From an uncultured Bacteroidota bacterium (GTDB taxonomy: Bacteria; Bacteroidota; Bacteroidia; Flavobacteriales; Flavobacteriaceae): 40,647 bases of DNA. The notes under the pieces are model-generated. The model was not told where the DNA came from, did no database searches, and saw only the letters and a program-made list of their open reading frames with translations. Location: NCBI GenBank assembly GCA_903824755.1, contig CAIJXW010000043.1:1-40647 (forward strand), given 5' to 3'. A program made the translations under genes and the position numbers. Below are positions 31,072-38,877 of this stretch, in pieces; position 1 is the first letter of the stretch, and every line of letters begins with the position of its first letter.

Positions 31072-33045
31072 TTGATTTCAAAAGCTACCATAGATACTGT
31101 TTTCGAAACTGCTCGCGTTGAGGAGGTGATTGGCGATTTTGTTCAGTTGAAACGTGCTGGAAGCAATTTCAAAGGACTAAGCCCATTCTCTGACGAACGT
31201 TCGCCTTCGTTTATGGTCTCGCCTGTAAAACAAATTTGGAAAGATTTTAGTTCAGGAAAAGGAGGCAATTGTGTCGCTTTTTTAATGGAGCATGAGCATT
31301 TTACCTATCCTGAAGCCATTCGATATTTGGCCAAAAAATATAATATTGAAGTTGAAGAAACGATTCAAACCGATGAAGAAAAAGCAAATACAGATGTTCG
31401 AGAAAGCATGTATTTGGTTTCTGAATATGCCCAAAAATATTTTCACGAGACACTTTTAAATTCAGAAGAAGGAAAAGCAATTGGCTATACTTATTTCAAA
31501 GAAAGGGGATTTACGAACGAAACAATAAAAAAATTCTCGCTAGGTTATTCGCCAGAAACTTGGGACGCATTTTCGCAAGATGCACTTGGGAAAGGCTATA
31601 AGCTAGAATTTCTGGAAAGCACAGGGTTTACAATTGTTAAGGAAGAAAAACTTATTGACCGTTTTCGTGGTCGGGTGATGTTTCCAATTCAAAGTATGTC
31701 TGGACGAATATTAGGGTTTGGAGGTCGAATTTTGTCAACCGATAAAAAAGCAGCCAAGTATCTAAATTCTCCCGAAAGCGATATTTATCATAAAAGTAAA
31801 GTTTTGTATGGGATTTTTCAAGCAAAACAAGCCATAGCCAAACAAAATAATTGTTTTTTGGTAGAAGGTTATACAGATGTAATTCAATTTAATCAGGTTG
31901 GAATCGAAAACGTAGTTGCCTCTTCAGGAACGGCTTTAACGCCTGATCAAATTAGATTAATCAACAGATTAACAAAAAATATCACCGTTTTATTTGATGG
32001 AGATGCCGCAGGACTTCGGGCTTCTATTCGTGGTATCGACTTGATTCTAGAAGAGGGAATGAACGTAAAAGTTTGTGCTTTTCCAGACGGGGAAGACCCA
32101 GATAGTTTTGCTAGAAAAACACCTTATGAAGAATTGGTTTTGTATTTGGAAGAAAATTCCAAAGACTTTATTCAGTTTAAAGCTTCACTTTTGATGAATG
32201 ATGCCAAGAATGATCCGATAAAAAAGGCGGGTTTAATTCGAGATATGGTGACGAGTATTTCTAAAATTCCAGACCGCATTCAACGAGAAATTTATATTCA
32301 AGAATGTTCCAGAATAATGGATATTTCCGAGCAGGTATTGATTAGTACATTAGCTCAAATGATTCAAAAAGATGCAGTTGAATCAGGAAAAAAACTAAAA
32401 CAAGAGCAGAAATCTTTTGAGATAATAAAAAACGAACCCGAAGTTACGGTAGAAAAAATTGACATTCTCTATCAATTAGAAAGAAAAATAATTGAAATTT
32501 TATTGCTTTATGGACACAAAACAGTAGAGTTTGAAGACATTACTATTAAAACTAATGAAGATGGGGAAATTAAAGACGTTTCCGAAAACAAAGAATATTT
32601 AGTCTACCAAAGGGTTTATTTGAGTTTGCAAGAAGATGAGGTAGAGCTTGCAAATCCATTTTTTAGAGCTATTTATGTAAATTTAATTGAGTACTTTAAT
32701 CAAAATGAACACTTCAATATTGAGCAATATTTGATGCAATTGCCACCAGAATTTGCCCAAGAAGTAACCGATGTTTTGATGGAAGACGAACGATTAACAC
32801 TACATGATTGGGAGGGGCAAAATATATTTGTCAAACAAAAAGATCAAAATATTAGCCAATATGTTTCCGAAACAATATTAACGCTCAGATGGTATCTTGT
32901 CGATAGGCTAATTGAGGAAATAAAAGGCTCAATCTCTTCCGAACCCGAATCTGATAATTCAGAACCGCTATCTCTGGCAATGGATTATTATAAACTGATT
33001 AACTCTTTTTCAAATAAATTAGGGCGTGTAATGACACGTTATTAA
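31072..33045 (+). CDS. dnaG: DNA primase without zinc ligands
   Basis: A 657-residue primase that makes RNA primers at replication forks. The start codon is TTG: an in-frame stop lies directly upstream and the product MISKATIDTV matches the family N-terminus. The N-terminal domain aligns with the CHC2 zinc finger, but the four ligands are replaced: Ser37 and Ser40 in GLSPFS and Asp58 and Ser61 in KDFSSGKGG, where CPFH and CFxCGxGG are normal. The TOPRIM catalytic core is intact: FLVEGYTDVIQF and VLFDGDAAGLRA. The C-terminal helicase-binding region is about 430-657. The fold is probably retained without metal. Confidence 0.95.
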   Translation: MISKATIDTVFETARVEEVIGDFVQLKRAGSNFKGLSPFSDERSPSFMVSPVKQIWKDFSSGKGGNCVAFLMEHEHFTYPEAIRYLAKKYNIEVEETIQTDEEKANTDVRESMYLVSEYAQKYFHETLLNSEEGKAIGYTYFKERGFTNETIKKFSLGYSPETWDAFSQDALGKGYKLEFLESTGFTIVKEEKLIDRFRGRVMFPIQSMSGRILGFGGRILSTDKKAAKYLNSPESDIYHKSKVLYGIFQAKQAIAKQNNCFLVEGYTDVIQFNQVGIENVVASSGTALTPDQIRLINRLTKNITVLFDGDAAGLRASIRGIDLILEEGMNVKVCAFPDGEDPDSFARKTPYEELVLYLEENSKDFIQFKASLLMNDAKNDPIKKAGLIRDMVTSISKIPDRIQREIYIQECSRIMDISEQVLISTLAQMIQKDAVESGKKLKQEQKSFEIIKNEPEVTVEKIDILYQLERKIIEILLLYGHKTVEFEDITIKTNEDGEIKDVSENKEYLVYQRVYLSLQEDEVELANPFFRAIYVNLIEYFNQNEHFNIEQYLMQLPPEFAQEVTDVLMEDERLTLHDWEGQNIFVKQKDQNISQYVSETILTLRWYLVDRLIEEIKGSISSEPESDNSEPLSLAMDYYKLINSFSNKLGRVMTRY

Positions 33046-33090
33046 TACAGTTTTTAGTTACTAAAAATCCTAATTCAATAAATAATTATA

Positions 33091-33906
33091 CTACAAAATA
33101 GATTTTATTTCTAGAGGAATAGTACAAACAGGAATTGGATTCATTTTGTGCTTATTTTGAGTATTTAATCGGATATATATATCAAAAACTTCACTTTCCC
33201 GTCCCACAAAATCAGTTTTTTTCTTGCCTATTGCGTGTTGGTTCATTGCCCATTCTAGTTCATTATAACTAGCTCCAAGTTGCTCCTCATCGGTTCTGGA
33301 GTCAACAAAAAGACCATCGGTTGGAGCCGCTTTTAAAATAGCATCTGGAACTTTCAAAAATTCGCCTAAAGCAAAAACTTCCGATTTCATTAGATCGGCA
33401 ATTGGACTCAAATCGACCCCGCCATCACCGTATTTTGTATAAAAACCCACTCCAAAATCTTCTACTTTATTGCCCGTACCAGCAACCAAATAGCCATGAA
33501 TCCCAGCAAAATAATAGAGCGTTGTCATTCTTAGCCTTGCTCTCGTGTTTGCCAACGATAAATATAGTTTTTCTTCATTTTCAGTTGAAGACAACGCTTT
33601 ACAAAAGGAATCGAATAATGCTGTCAAATCCGCTTCTTCCGAAGTAACATTATGGAATCTATTTTTTAGTTGTAGAATATGTTCTTTCCCTCGATTTATC
33701 TGATTCTCAGCTTGGTGAATAGGCATTTCTACGCACAAAGTTGGAAATCCAGTTTGGGCACATAGCGTGGAGGTCACCGCCGAATCTATTCCGCCAGATA
33801 TTCCTACAACAAATCCATTCACTTTTGAAGCAATTGCATAATCTTTCAACCAGCTTACAATGTGAGCATTAACTTTTTCAACCTGAATTGTGCTTTTTTT
33901 AAGCAT
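33091..33906 (-). CDS. nadE: NH3-dependent NAD synthetase
   Basis: A 271-residue enzyme turning nicotinate adenine dinucleotide, ATP and ammonia into NAD. The ATP-binding P-loop SGGIDSA is at 37-43. Further signatures are RARLRMTTLYYFAG, GTGNKVEDFGVGFYTKYGDG and DLSPIADLMKSEVF. There is no glutaminase domain, so ammonia is the nitrogen source. Length fits E. coli NadE (275). It is convergent with dnaG and divergent from gldB; overlapping promoter-like elements lie between nadE and gldB. Confidence 0.95.
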   Translation of the reverse strand: MLKKSTIQVEKVNAHIVSWLKDYAIASKVNGFVVGISGGIDSAVTSTLCAQTGFPTLCVEMPIHQAENQINRGKEHILQLKNRFHNVTSEEADLTALFDSFCKALSSTENEEKLYLSLANTRARLRMTTLYYFAGIHGYLVAGTGNKVEDFGVGFYTKYGDGGVDLSPIADLMKSEVFALGEFLKVPDAILKAAPTDGLFVDSRTDEEQLGASYNELEWAMNQHAIGKKKTDFVGRESEVFDIYIRLNTQNKHKMNPIPVCTIPLEIKSIL

Positions 33907-33935
33907 AGTTTTTATAGTTTTAAAAATCAGCGATG

Positions 33936-33951
33936 TATATTTGCAAAAATA
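33936..33951. promoter_or_regulatory. Back-to-back -7-like elements between nadE and gldB
   Basis: TATATTTG on the plus strand (33936-33943) directly abuts TATTTTTG on the minus strand (33951-33944). The minus copy would serve nadE (about 38 bases ahead of its start); the plus copy would give gldB a leader of about 135 bases. No -33 match is clear for either. Confidence 0.4.
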
Positions 33952-34085
33952 ATAATTATTTGGAGCTATTTCCTGCTTTCTGTTTCATTCTTTTCAAAAA
34001 AGGATTTTCACGATAATCGAATTTTGACGAATACTTCAAAAATAAAGGGTTAGTGAAGAAATTAGAGCAAAAAAATTAAATAAAT

Positions 34086-35042
34086 ATGAAAAAAATTCTT
34101 CTTCTAACGACATTCCTATTTCTTGTTTTTTCATGCAATCAAAAAAGCAAGGTAGAAAAAGAGATAGAAAATAGTATTGTTTCGGTAAAATTAGAACGCT
34201 TTGATAAAATATTTTATGAAACACCAATCTCTCAATTTGGTAAAATAAAAAGCAAATATCCTTATTTTTTTCCAAAGCAAACTCCAGATTCAGTTTGGAC
34301 AAACAAAATGTCAAATCCTTTATACAGAGAATTGTATGGCGAAGTTCAGAAAAAATATAAAAATAGTGATACTATTCAAGCCAATTTGGACGAGCTATTT
34401 AAACACATTAAATATTATTTTCCTGAAACCAAAACACCAAAAGTAATTACGCTTATATCTGAAATGGATTATCAAAATAAAATGATATATACTGATAGTT
34501 TAGTTTTGATTTCATTGGATTTATATCTTGGAAAAAACCATCGTTTTTATGAATTTCCTGATTATTTGAAACAAAATTTTGAACCTTCGCAAATCATGCC
34601 TGATCTAGTGGATAGTTTTGCACCCTATAAAATCAAACCACCCACAGACAAAACGTTGCTTTCGCAAATGATTTATGCCGGAAAGCAATTGTATTTGAAG
34701 GATATTTTGCTTCCAGAAATTACAGATTACGATAAAATTGGGTATAAGCCCGAACAGCTAAAATGGTGTCAAGAAAACGAAAGTTATATGTGGAGTTATT
34801 TTATAGAAGACAAATTGTTATACAGTTCGGAGTCAAAATTAGCCAATCGATTTATAAATTTAGCCCCATTTTCCAAGTTTTATTTAGAGATTGACAACCA
34901 ATCTCCAGGTCGTGTAGGGACTTGGATTGGCTGGCAAATAGTGCGTTCTTTCATGGAGAAAAACCCTGTTTCAATTTCTCAATTAATGACAATTGATGCT
35001 ACTGAACTTTTTCAAAAATCAAAATACAAACCCAAAAAATAA
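34086..35042 (+). CDS. gldB: Gliding motility lipoprotein GldB
   Basis: A 318-residue lipoprotein required for gliding in Flavobacterium. The lipobox is LVFSC, with Cys17 lipidated and NQKSK after it. The body carries the family strings VSVKLERFDKIFYE (about 34-47), the segment around KSKYPYFFP, the stretch LISLDLYLGKNHRFYEFPDYL, and the C-terminal SPGRVGTWIGWQIVRSFMEKNP. Length fits GldB (about 315-320). Its stop codon shares one base with the gldC ATG (TAATG), so the two are coupled. Its exact role next to the T9SS motor is unsettled. Confidence 0.95.
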   Translation: MKKILLLTTFLFLVFSCNQKSKVEKEIENSIVSVKLERFDKIFYETPISQFGKIKSKYPYFFPKQTPDSVWTNKMSNPLYRELYGEVQKKYKNSDTIQANLDELFKHIKYYFPETKTPKVITLISEMDYQNKMIYTDSLVLISLDLYLGKNHRFYEFPDYLKQNFEPSQIMPDLVDSFAPYKIKPPTDKTLLSQMIYAGKQLYLKDILLPEITDYDKIGYKPEQLKWCQENESYMWSYFIEDKLLYSSESKLANRFINLAPFSKFYLEIDNQSPGRVGTWIGWQIVRSFMEKNPVSISQLMTIDATELFQKSKYKPKK

Positions 35043-35377
35043 TGGCAAATACAAATACATCAGAAATAAAATTCTGTATTGAATTAGACGAAAACAAAGT
35101 TCCCGAAAAATTATCATGGTCGGCTGAAGATGGCGGAATTAAAGATGAAGAAGCAAAAGCAATTATGCTTTCTGTTTGGGACAGTAAAGAAAAACAATCG
35201 ATGCGTATTGATCTTTGGACAAAAGAAATGCCTGTTGATGAAATGAAAATATTTTTTCATCAAACTTTAGTGGCCATGTGCGACACTTTTCAACGAGCTA
35301 CTGGCGATGAAAAAATGGCTGATACGATGCGTGATTTTAGTGATTATTTCGCAGAAAAGTTAGAATTAAAGAGATAA
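35042..35377 (+). CDS. gldC: Gliding motility protein GldC
   Basis: A 111-residue soluble protein without signal peptide. It begins MANTNTSEIKFCIELDENKVPEKLSW and contains the conserved WSAEDGG, LDEF-like helix around MRIDLWTKEMPVDEMK, and HQTLVAMCDTFQRATGD. In F. johnsoniae gldC follows gldB and loss of it partly impairs gliding; its biochemical function is unknown. The one-base overlap with gldB supports coupled translation. Only 10 bases separate its stop from that of the convergent engB. Confidence 0.94.
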   Translation: MANTNTSEIKFCIELDENKVPEKLSWSAEDGGIKDEEAKAIMLSVWDSKEKQSMRIDLWTKEMPVDEMKIFFHQTLVAMCDTFQRATGDEKMADTMRDFSDYFAEKLELKR

Positions 35378-35387
35378 AACTACCGAT

Positions 35388-36008
35388 TTAAAACTCATTT
35401 TGATTCTTAAACACTTCTTGATTTACTTCATCAATATAGGCAAGTAAGGCTTCTTTTCCAGTGCCTTCGGAAGATGAGGTTACAAAATAGTTAGGCATTT
35501 CGGCCCAGTTGTTTGCAAACATTTGCTTCTTGTAGGCAGCAACATGCGAGTCGATTTTTACTTTGCTAATTTTGTCTGCTTTTGTGAAAATTATACAAAA
35601 CGGAATTTCACTTTCACCCATATAAGACATAAACTCAATGTCAATATTTTGAGCTTCGTGGCGAATGTCAATCAAAACAAAAGCACAAACAAGTTGTTCT
35701 CTTCGTTCAAAATAATCGGTGATAAATTGTTGGAAAACAGATTTTGTTTTTTTGGAAACCTTCGCAAAACCATATCCTGGTAAATCGACCAAAAACCAAT
35801 TTTTATTTATCAGAAAATGATTTATAAGTTGCGTTTTTCCTGGTCTTCCAGAAGTTTTAGCCAGGCTTTTATGATTAGTAAGCATGTTGATTAATGAAGA
35901 TTTTCCAACGTTTGAACGGCCAATAAAGGCATATTCGGGCAAAAAATCTTTTGGACATTTAGCAACTTCTGAATTGCTAATAATAAATTCGGCAGTATTA
36001 ATTTTCAT
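35388..36008 (-). CDS. engB: Ribosome-assembly GTPase YihA/YsxC (EngB)
   Basis: A 206-residue GTPase for large-subunit assembly. The start is taken as the ATG at 36008 (MKINTAEFII), the usual beginning of the family; an in-frame ATG at 36044 would overlap the upstream hydrolase gene. The G1 loop GRSNVGKS is at 30-37, the G3 motif DLPGYG and G4 TKADK are present, and the ending is Gln/Asn-rich. It follows the hydrolase by 25 bases and is probably co-transcribed. Confidence 0.93.
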   Translation of the reverse strand: MKINTAEFIISNSEVAKCPKDFLPEYAFIGRSNVGKSSLINMLTNHKSLAKTSGRPGKTQLINHFLINKNWFLVDLPGYGFAKVSKKTKSVFQQFITDYFERREQLVCAFVLIDIRHEAQNIDIEFMSYMGESEIPFCIIFTKADKISKVKIDSHVAAYKKQMFANNWAEMPNYFVTSSSEGTGKEALLAYIDEVNQEVFKNQNEF

Positions 36009-36033
36009 ATTTTTTATTGCGGTACTTTTGCCG

Positions 36034-36798
36034 CTATAATTCATTCTTTATTAGCCAATCTTCCATGTGCAGATTAAACTCTTCAGGTCGCTCCATCATT
36101 GCTGCATGACCACATTTGTCAATCCAATATAACGAAGAATGAGGAAGTAGCTTGTGAAACTCATCGGCCACTTCGGGAGGTGTGACTAGGTCATTTTTAC
36201 CCCAAATAATGCAGGTAGGAACGTGCATTTTAGGTAAATCTTTGGCCATATTATGTCGAATGGCACTTTTTGCTATTGTCAAAGTTTTGATTAATTTAAT
36301 TCGGTCATTTGCCATCAAAAAAACTTCATCAACAATTTCTTTAGTGGCTATTTTTGGATCATAAAAAACAGCTTCTGCCTTTTGTTTTATATAGTCATAA
36401 TCACCGCGTCTTGGATAACTATCGCCCATCGCACTTTCATAAAGTCCTGAACTACCAGTTATTATAAGACCGAGCATTTTTTCGGGATACATTTTTGTAT
36501 GATACAAAGCAATGTGACCACCAAGAGAATTTCCGAGGAGAATCACACGTTCAAAACCCTTAAAAGTAATAAAATCTTTTACATATTTTGCAAATGCTTT
36601 TACGTTAGTTTTAAGGATATTTTGAGTATAAATGGGCAACTCAGGAATAACCACTTTATATCCTTTATTAGGAAAATAATTTGCTACCCCGTCAAAATTG
36701 CTAAGCCCTCCCATCAATCCGTGAAGAATAATGATTGGAGTTCCTTCTCCAGCCTCAAAATAGGTGTATTTTCCTTCCTTAATTAAATTGTGCTCCAT
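36034..36798 (-). CDS. Alpha/beta hydrolase
   Basis: A 254-residue alpha/beta-hydrolase-fold enzyme. The oxyanion-hole HG is in ILHGLMGG (24-31) and the nucleophile elbow is GNSLGGH with Ser91. CIIWGKNDLVTPP holds the acid Asp, and CGHAAMMERPEEF the catalytic His. There is no signal peptide, so it is cytoplasmic. The substrate is unknown; esterase or carbon-carbon hydrolase are both possible. In Flavobacterium genomes a gene of this type lies between engB and mraZ, as here. It has a -7 element at 36825-36832. Confidence 0.88.
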   Translation of the reverse strand: MEHNLIKEGKYTYFEAGEGTPIIILHGLMGGLSNFDGVANYFPNKGYKVVIPELPIYTQNILKTNVKAFAKYVKDFITFKGFERVILLGNSLGGHIALYHTKMYPEKMLGLIITGSSGLYESAMGDSYPRRGDYDYIKQKAEAVFYDPKIATKEIVDEVFLMANDRIKLIKTLTIAKSAIRHNMAKDLPKMHVPTCIIWGKNDLVTPPEVADEFHKLLPHSSLYWIDKCGHAAMMERPEEFNLHMEDWLIKNEL

Positions 36799-36824
36799 TG
36801 TGCTATTTGCATTACAAATTCAGA

Positions 36825-36832
36825 CAAATATA
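36825..36832 (-). promoter_or_regulatory. -7 element for the hydrolase-engB unit
   Basis: Minus strand reads TATATTTG, 26 bases ahead of the hydrolase start. Confidence 0.5.
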
Positions 36833-37074
36833 TGATAATAATGCCAAAAATAAATTGTGTTTCGTTTTAAAATGTATTTCTTCAAAAAAACGTATTAAAT
36901 TTTTTAATTAAAAAAACAAATTTTCATTTTTTTAATAATCACTCAAAGTTAGAATCTTTTATTAATAGACCTACTATAATCAACAAATTTCACATAATCT
37001 TATTGACTTCTTAACGATTTGTTTGCGAGAGATTTGTCATAAAAATCCTTAAAAATAGATGCTTTTTTTCAAAA

Positions 37075-37122
37075 GTGGTAAAACTTATTAACAAAGTGGT
37101 AATTTGTGGTAAAATGTGGTAT
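37075..37122 (+). promoter_or_regulatory. MraZ operator: four GTGGT boxes
   Basis: GTGGTA occurs at 37075, 37096, 37106 and 37116. The last three are exactly 10 bases apart (GTGGTAATTT, GTGGTAAAAT, GTGGTATTTT) and the first is 21 bases before the second, so all lie on one face of the helix. MraZ of E. coli and Mycoplasma binds tandem GTG-containing boxes with a 10-base period ahead of its own gene. The array overlaps the promoter. Confidence 0.75.
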
Positions 37123-37130
37123 TTTTTATT

Positions 37131-37138
37131 TATTTTTG
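37131..37138 (+). promoter_or_regulatory. -7 element for mraZ
   Basis: TATTTTTG lies 19 bases ahead of the mraZ ATG. A TTTG at 37103-37106, inside the MraZ boxes, is 24 bases upstream and may be the -33 element. Confidence 0.6.
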
Positions 37139-37157
37139 TCATTATCATTTAAAATTA

Positions 37158-37637
37158 ATGTACTTGAATTCAATTATTGGAACATATGAGTGTAAGGTTG
37201 ATGCAAAAGGAAGACTTCTTTTGCCAGCTCCTTTGAAGAAGCAATTGACAGCTTCGATTCAAGATGGCTTTGTCTTGAAGCGTTCTGTTTTTCAGCCTTG
37301 CCTTGAGTTGTATCCAATGTCTGAATGGAATTTGATGATGCAAAAAATAAACAAACTCAATCGGTTTGTGAAAAAAAACAATGACTTCATTAGACGATTT
37401 ACCGCAGGTGTAAAAGTGATTGAAATGGATAATCTTGGCCGATTATTAGTGCCAAAAGATTTGGTTTCATTTGCTGCTATTTCAAAAGATATAGTGCTTT
37501 CATCTGCTGTGAATATTGTCGAAATATGGGACAAAGAGCTGTATGAAAAATCCATCTCTGAAGCCGAAGTTGATTTTGCCGATTTAGCCGAACAAGTAAT
37601 GGGAAATTTTAATGATGATGAACATGGAGTATCATAA
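37158..37637 (+). CDS. mraZ: Transcriptional regulator MraZ
   Basis: A 159-residue DNA-binding protein with two SpoVT-AbrB-like halves. The repeated signature is DAKGRLLLPAPLK (about 14-26) and DNLGRLLVPKDLV in the second half. The start is the ATG at 37158 (MYLNSIIGTYEC); an in-frame upstream ATG at 37116 lies within the operator. MraZ controls the division and cell-wall cluster and binds boxes upstream of its own gene, which are visible here. It overlaps rsmH by up to 26 bases. Confidence 0.95.
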   Translation: MYLNSIIGTYECKVDAKGRLLLPAPLKKQLTASIQDGFVLKRSVFQPCLELYPMSEWNLMMQKINKLNRFVKKNNDFIRRFTAGVKVIEMDNLGRLLVPKDLVSFAAISKDIVLSSAVNIVEIWDKELYEKSISEAEVDFADLAEQVMGNFNDDEHGVS

Positions 37638-38520
37638 CCCGGTATTGTTGAAAGAATCCGTTGATGGATTGAATATCAAGCCAGACGGAATATATGTCGA
37701 TGTGACTTTTGGCGGTGGTGGTCATTCCAAAGAAATTTTGAGTCGCCTTGGGCCAAACGGAAAATTGTTTGCCTTTGATCAAGATGAAGATGCTCTAGAA
37801 AACGCAATTGATGACAGTCGGTTTGTTTTGATTAATGAGAATTTTCGATTTATAAAAAGGTTTTTGAGGTTTCATAATATTAAAAGTGTAGATGGAATTT
37901 TGGCCGATTTGGGGGTTTCATCTCACCAATTTGATGTTGCCGAAAGAGGTTTTTCTACTCGATTTGATGCCGAATTGGATATGAGAATGAGTCAAAAAAA
38001 TGATTTGAATGCCTATCGAGTGGTCAATGAATATGACGAAACTAATTTGAGAAGAGTTTTTTTGGATTATGGAGAATTAAAAAACGCTCCCGCAATTGCT
38101 AGAGTGATTTTGGAAGCCCGAGAAATTAATCCAATAAAAAACACCGAACAATTAAAAACAGTTTTAAGTCGGTTTTTACCAGCACATAAAAGCCATAAGA
38201 TTTTGGCACAAATGTATCAAGCCATACGAATAGAAGTGAATCAAGAAATGGATGTTTTGAAAGAATTTTTAGTTCAATCTTTAGAAATATTAAATTCTGG
38301 CGGACGATTATCTGTGATTTCCTATCATTCATTGGAAGACAGATTGGTGAAAAGATTTATAAAAAACGGCATGTTTGAAGGAGAGCCAGAGAGAGACTTT
38401 TTCGGTAATTTTTCAGTTCCGTTTATGACAATTGGGAAACTAGTAGTCCCTGATTCAAATGAAATTAAGATAAATAATAGAGCTCGAAGTGCAAAATTAA
38501 GAATAGCAGAAAAACGATAA
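37612..38520 (+). CDS. rsmH: 16S rRNA (cytosine-1402-N4)-methyltransferase
   Basis: A 302-residue SAM-dependent methyltransferase (MraW) acting on C1402 of 16S rRNA. HNPVLLKESVDGL and VDVTFGGGGHSKEIL are the N-terminal and SAM-binding motifs. LADLGVSSHQFDVAERGFS and VISYHSLEDRLVKRF are also diagnostic. Four ATG codons are possible (37612, 37615, 37618, 37624); the last gives MEYHNPVLL, and the exact start is uncertain. All overlap the end of mraZ, so translation is coupled. ftsL begins 3 bases after its stop. Confidence 0.95.
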   Translation: MMMNMEYHNPVLLKESVDGLNIKPDGIYVDVTFGGGGHSKEILSRLGPNGKLFAFDQDEDALENAIDDSRFVLINENFRFIKRFLRFHNIKSVDGILADLGVSSHQFDVAERGFSTRFDAELDMRMSQKNDLNAYRVVNEYDETNLRRVFLDYGELKNAPAIARVILEAREINPIKNTEQLKTVLSRFLPAHKSHKILAQMYQAIRIEVNQEMDVLKEFLVQSLEILNSGGRLSVISYHSLEDRLVKRFIKNGMFEGEPERDFFGNFSVPFMTIGKLVVPDSNEIKINNRARSAKLRIAEKR

Positions 38521-38523
38521 ACA

Positions 38524-38877
38524 ATGAAAAATGGAGTTTATAGCATATTAAAAGCCAGATTTCTTATAAATGAAGAAGCTAATGCCACTAAAAACTGGCG
38601 TTTCATCATTTTTCTAATAGTACTAGCCATTTTTATGATTGCAAATAATAATCGTTTTGATCAAAAAGTTTTCAAAATTATTGAGCTTACAAACCAAGTA
38701 AAAGAATTACGCTCTGAATTTGTTGATGTCCGTTCTGATTTAATGAAATTAAAAATGGAATCAACGATAACCCAGCAAATGGCCATCAGAGGGGTCGTTC
38801 CTTCATCGGTTCCGCCAGTTAAAATAACAGTTAAAAAAGTAGAAGAAAAAGGATTTCTAAATAAATTATGGCAGTAG
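38524..38877 (+). CDS. ftsL: FtsL-like cell division protein
   Basis: A 117-residue bitopic membrane protein. A short cytoplasmic part (1-25) is followed by one transmembrane helix (about 26-41, RFIIFLIVLAIFMIAN) and a periplasmic coiled coil (about 45-85, FKIIELTNQVKELRSEFVDV). This is the FtsL topology, and the place between rsmH and ftsI is the standard one. Sequence similarity to FtsL is low in all Bacteroidota, so the call depends on position and layout. It overlaps ftsI by 10 bases. Confidence 0.85.
   Translation: MKNGVYSILKARFLINEEANATKNWRFIIFLIVLAIFMIANNNRFDQKVFKIIELTNQVKELRSEFVDVRSDLMKLKMESTITQQMAIRGVVPSSVPPVKITVKKVEEKGFLNKLWQ

Larger units (their letters stand above)
36799..37157. 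other. 359-base intergenic region between divergent hydrolase and mraZ
   Basis: It holds a -7 element for the hydrolase (36825-36832, minus), the MraZ box array (37075-37122) and the mraZ -7 element (37131-37138). The AT-rich middle (about 36850-37070) shows nothing I can support. Confidence 0.7.

Noticed and set aside
33051-33067. TTTTTAG/CTAAAAA hairpin between dnaG and nadE as terminator
   Set aside because: The stem is only AT-rich 7 bp and is not followed by a T tract on either strand; too weak to call.
36009-36044. Upstream ATG for engB
   Set aside because: It overlaps the hydrolase stop and adds 12 residues not typical of the family.
37116-37157. Upstream ATG for mraZ
   Set aside because: It falls inside the MraZ box array and ahead of the -7 element.
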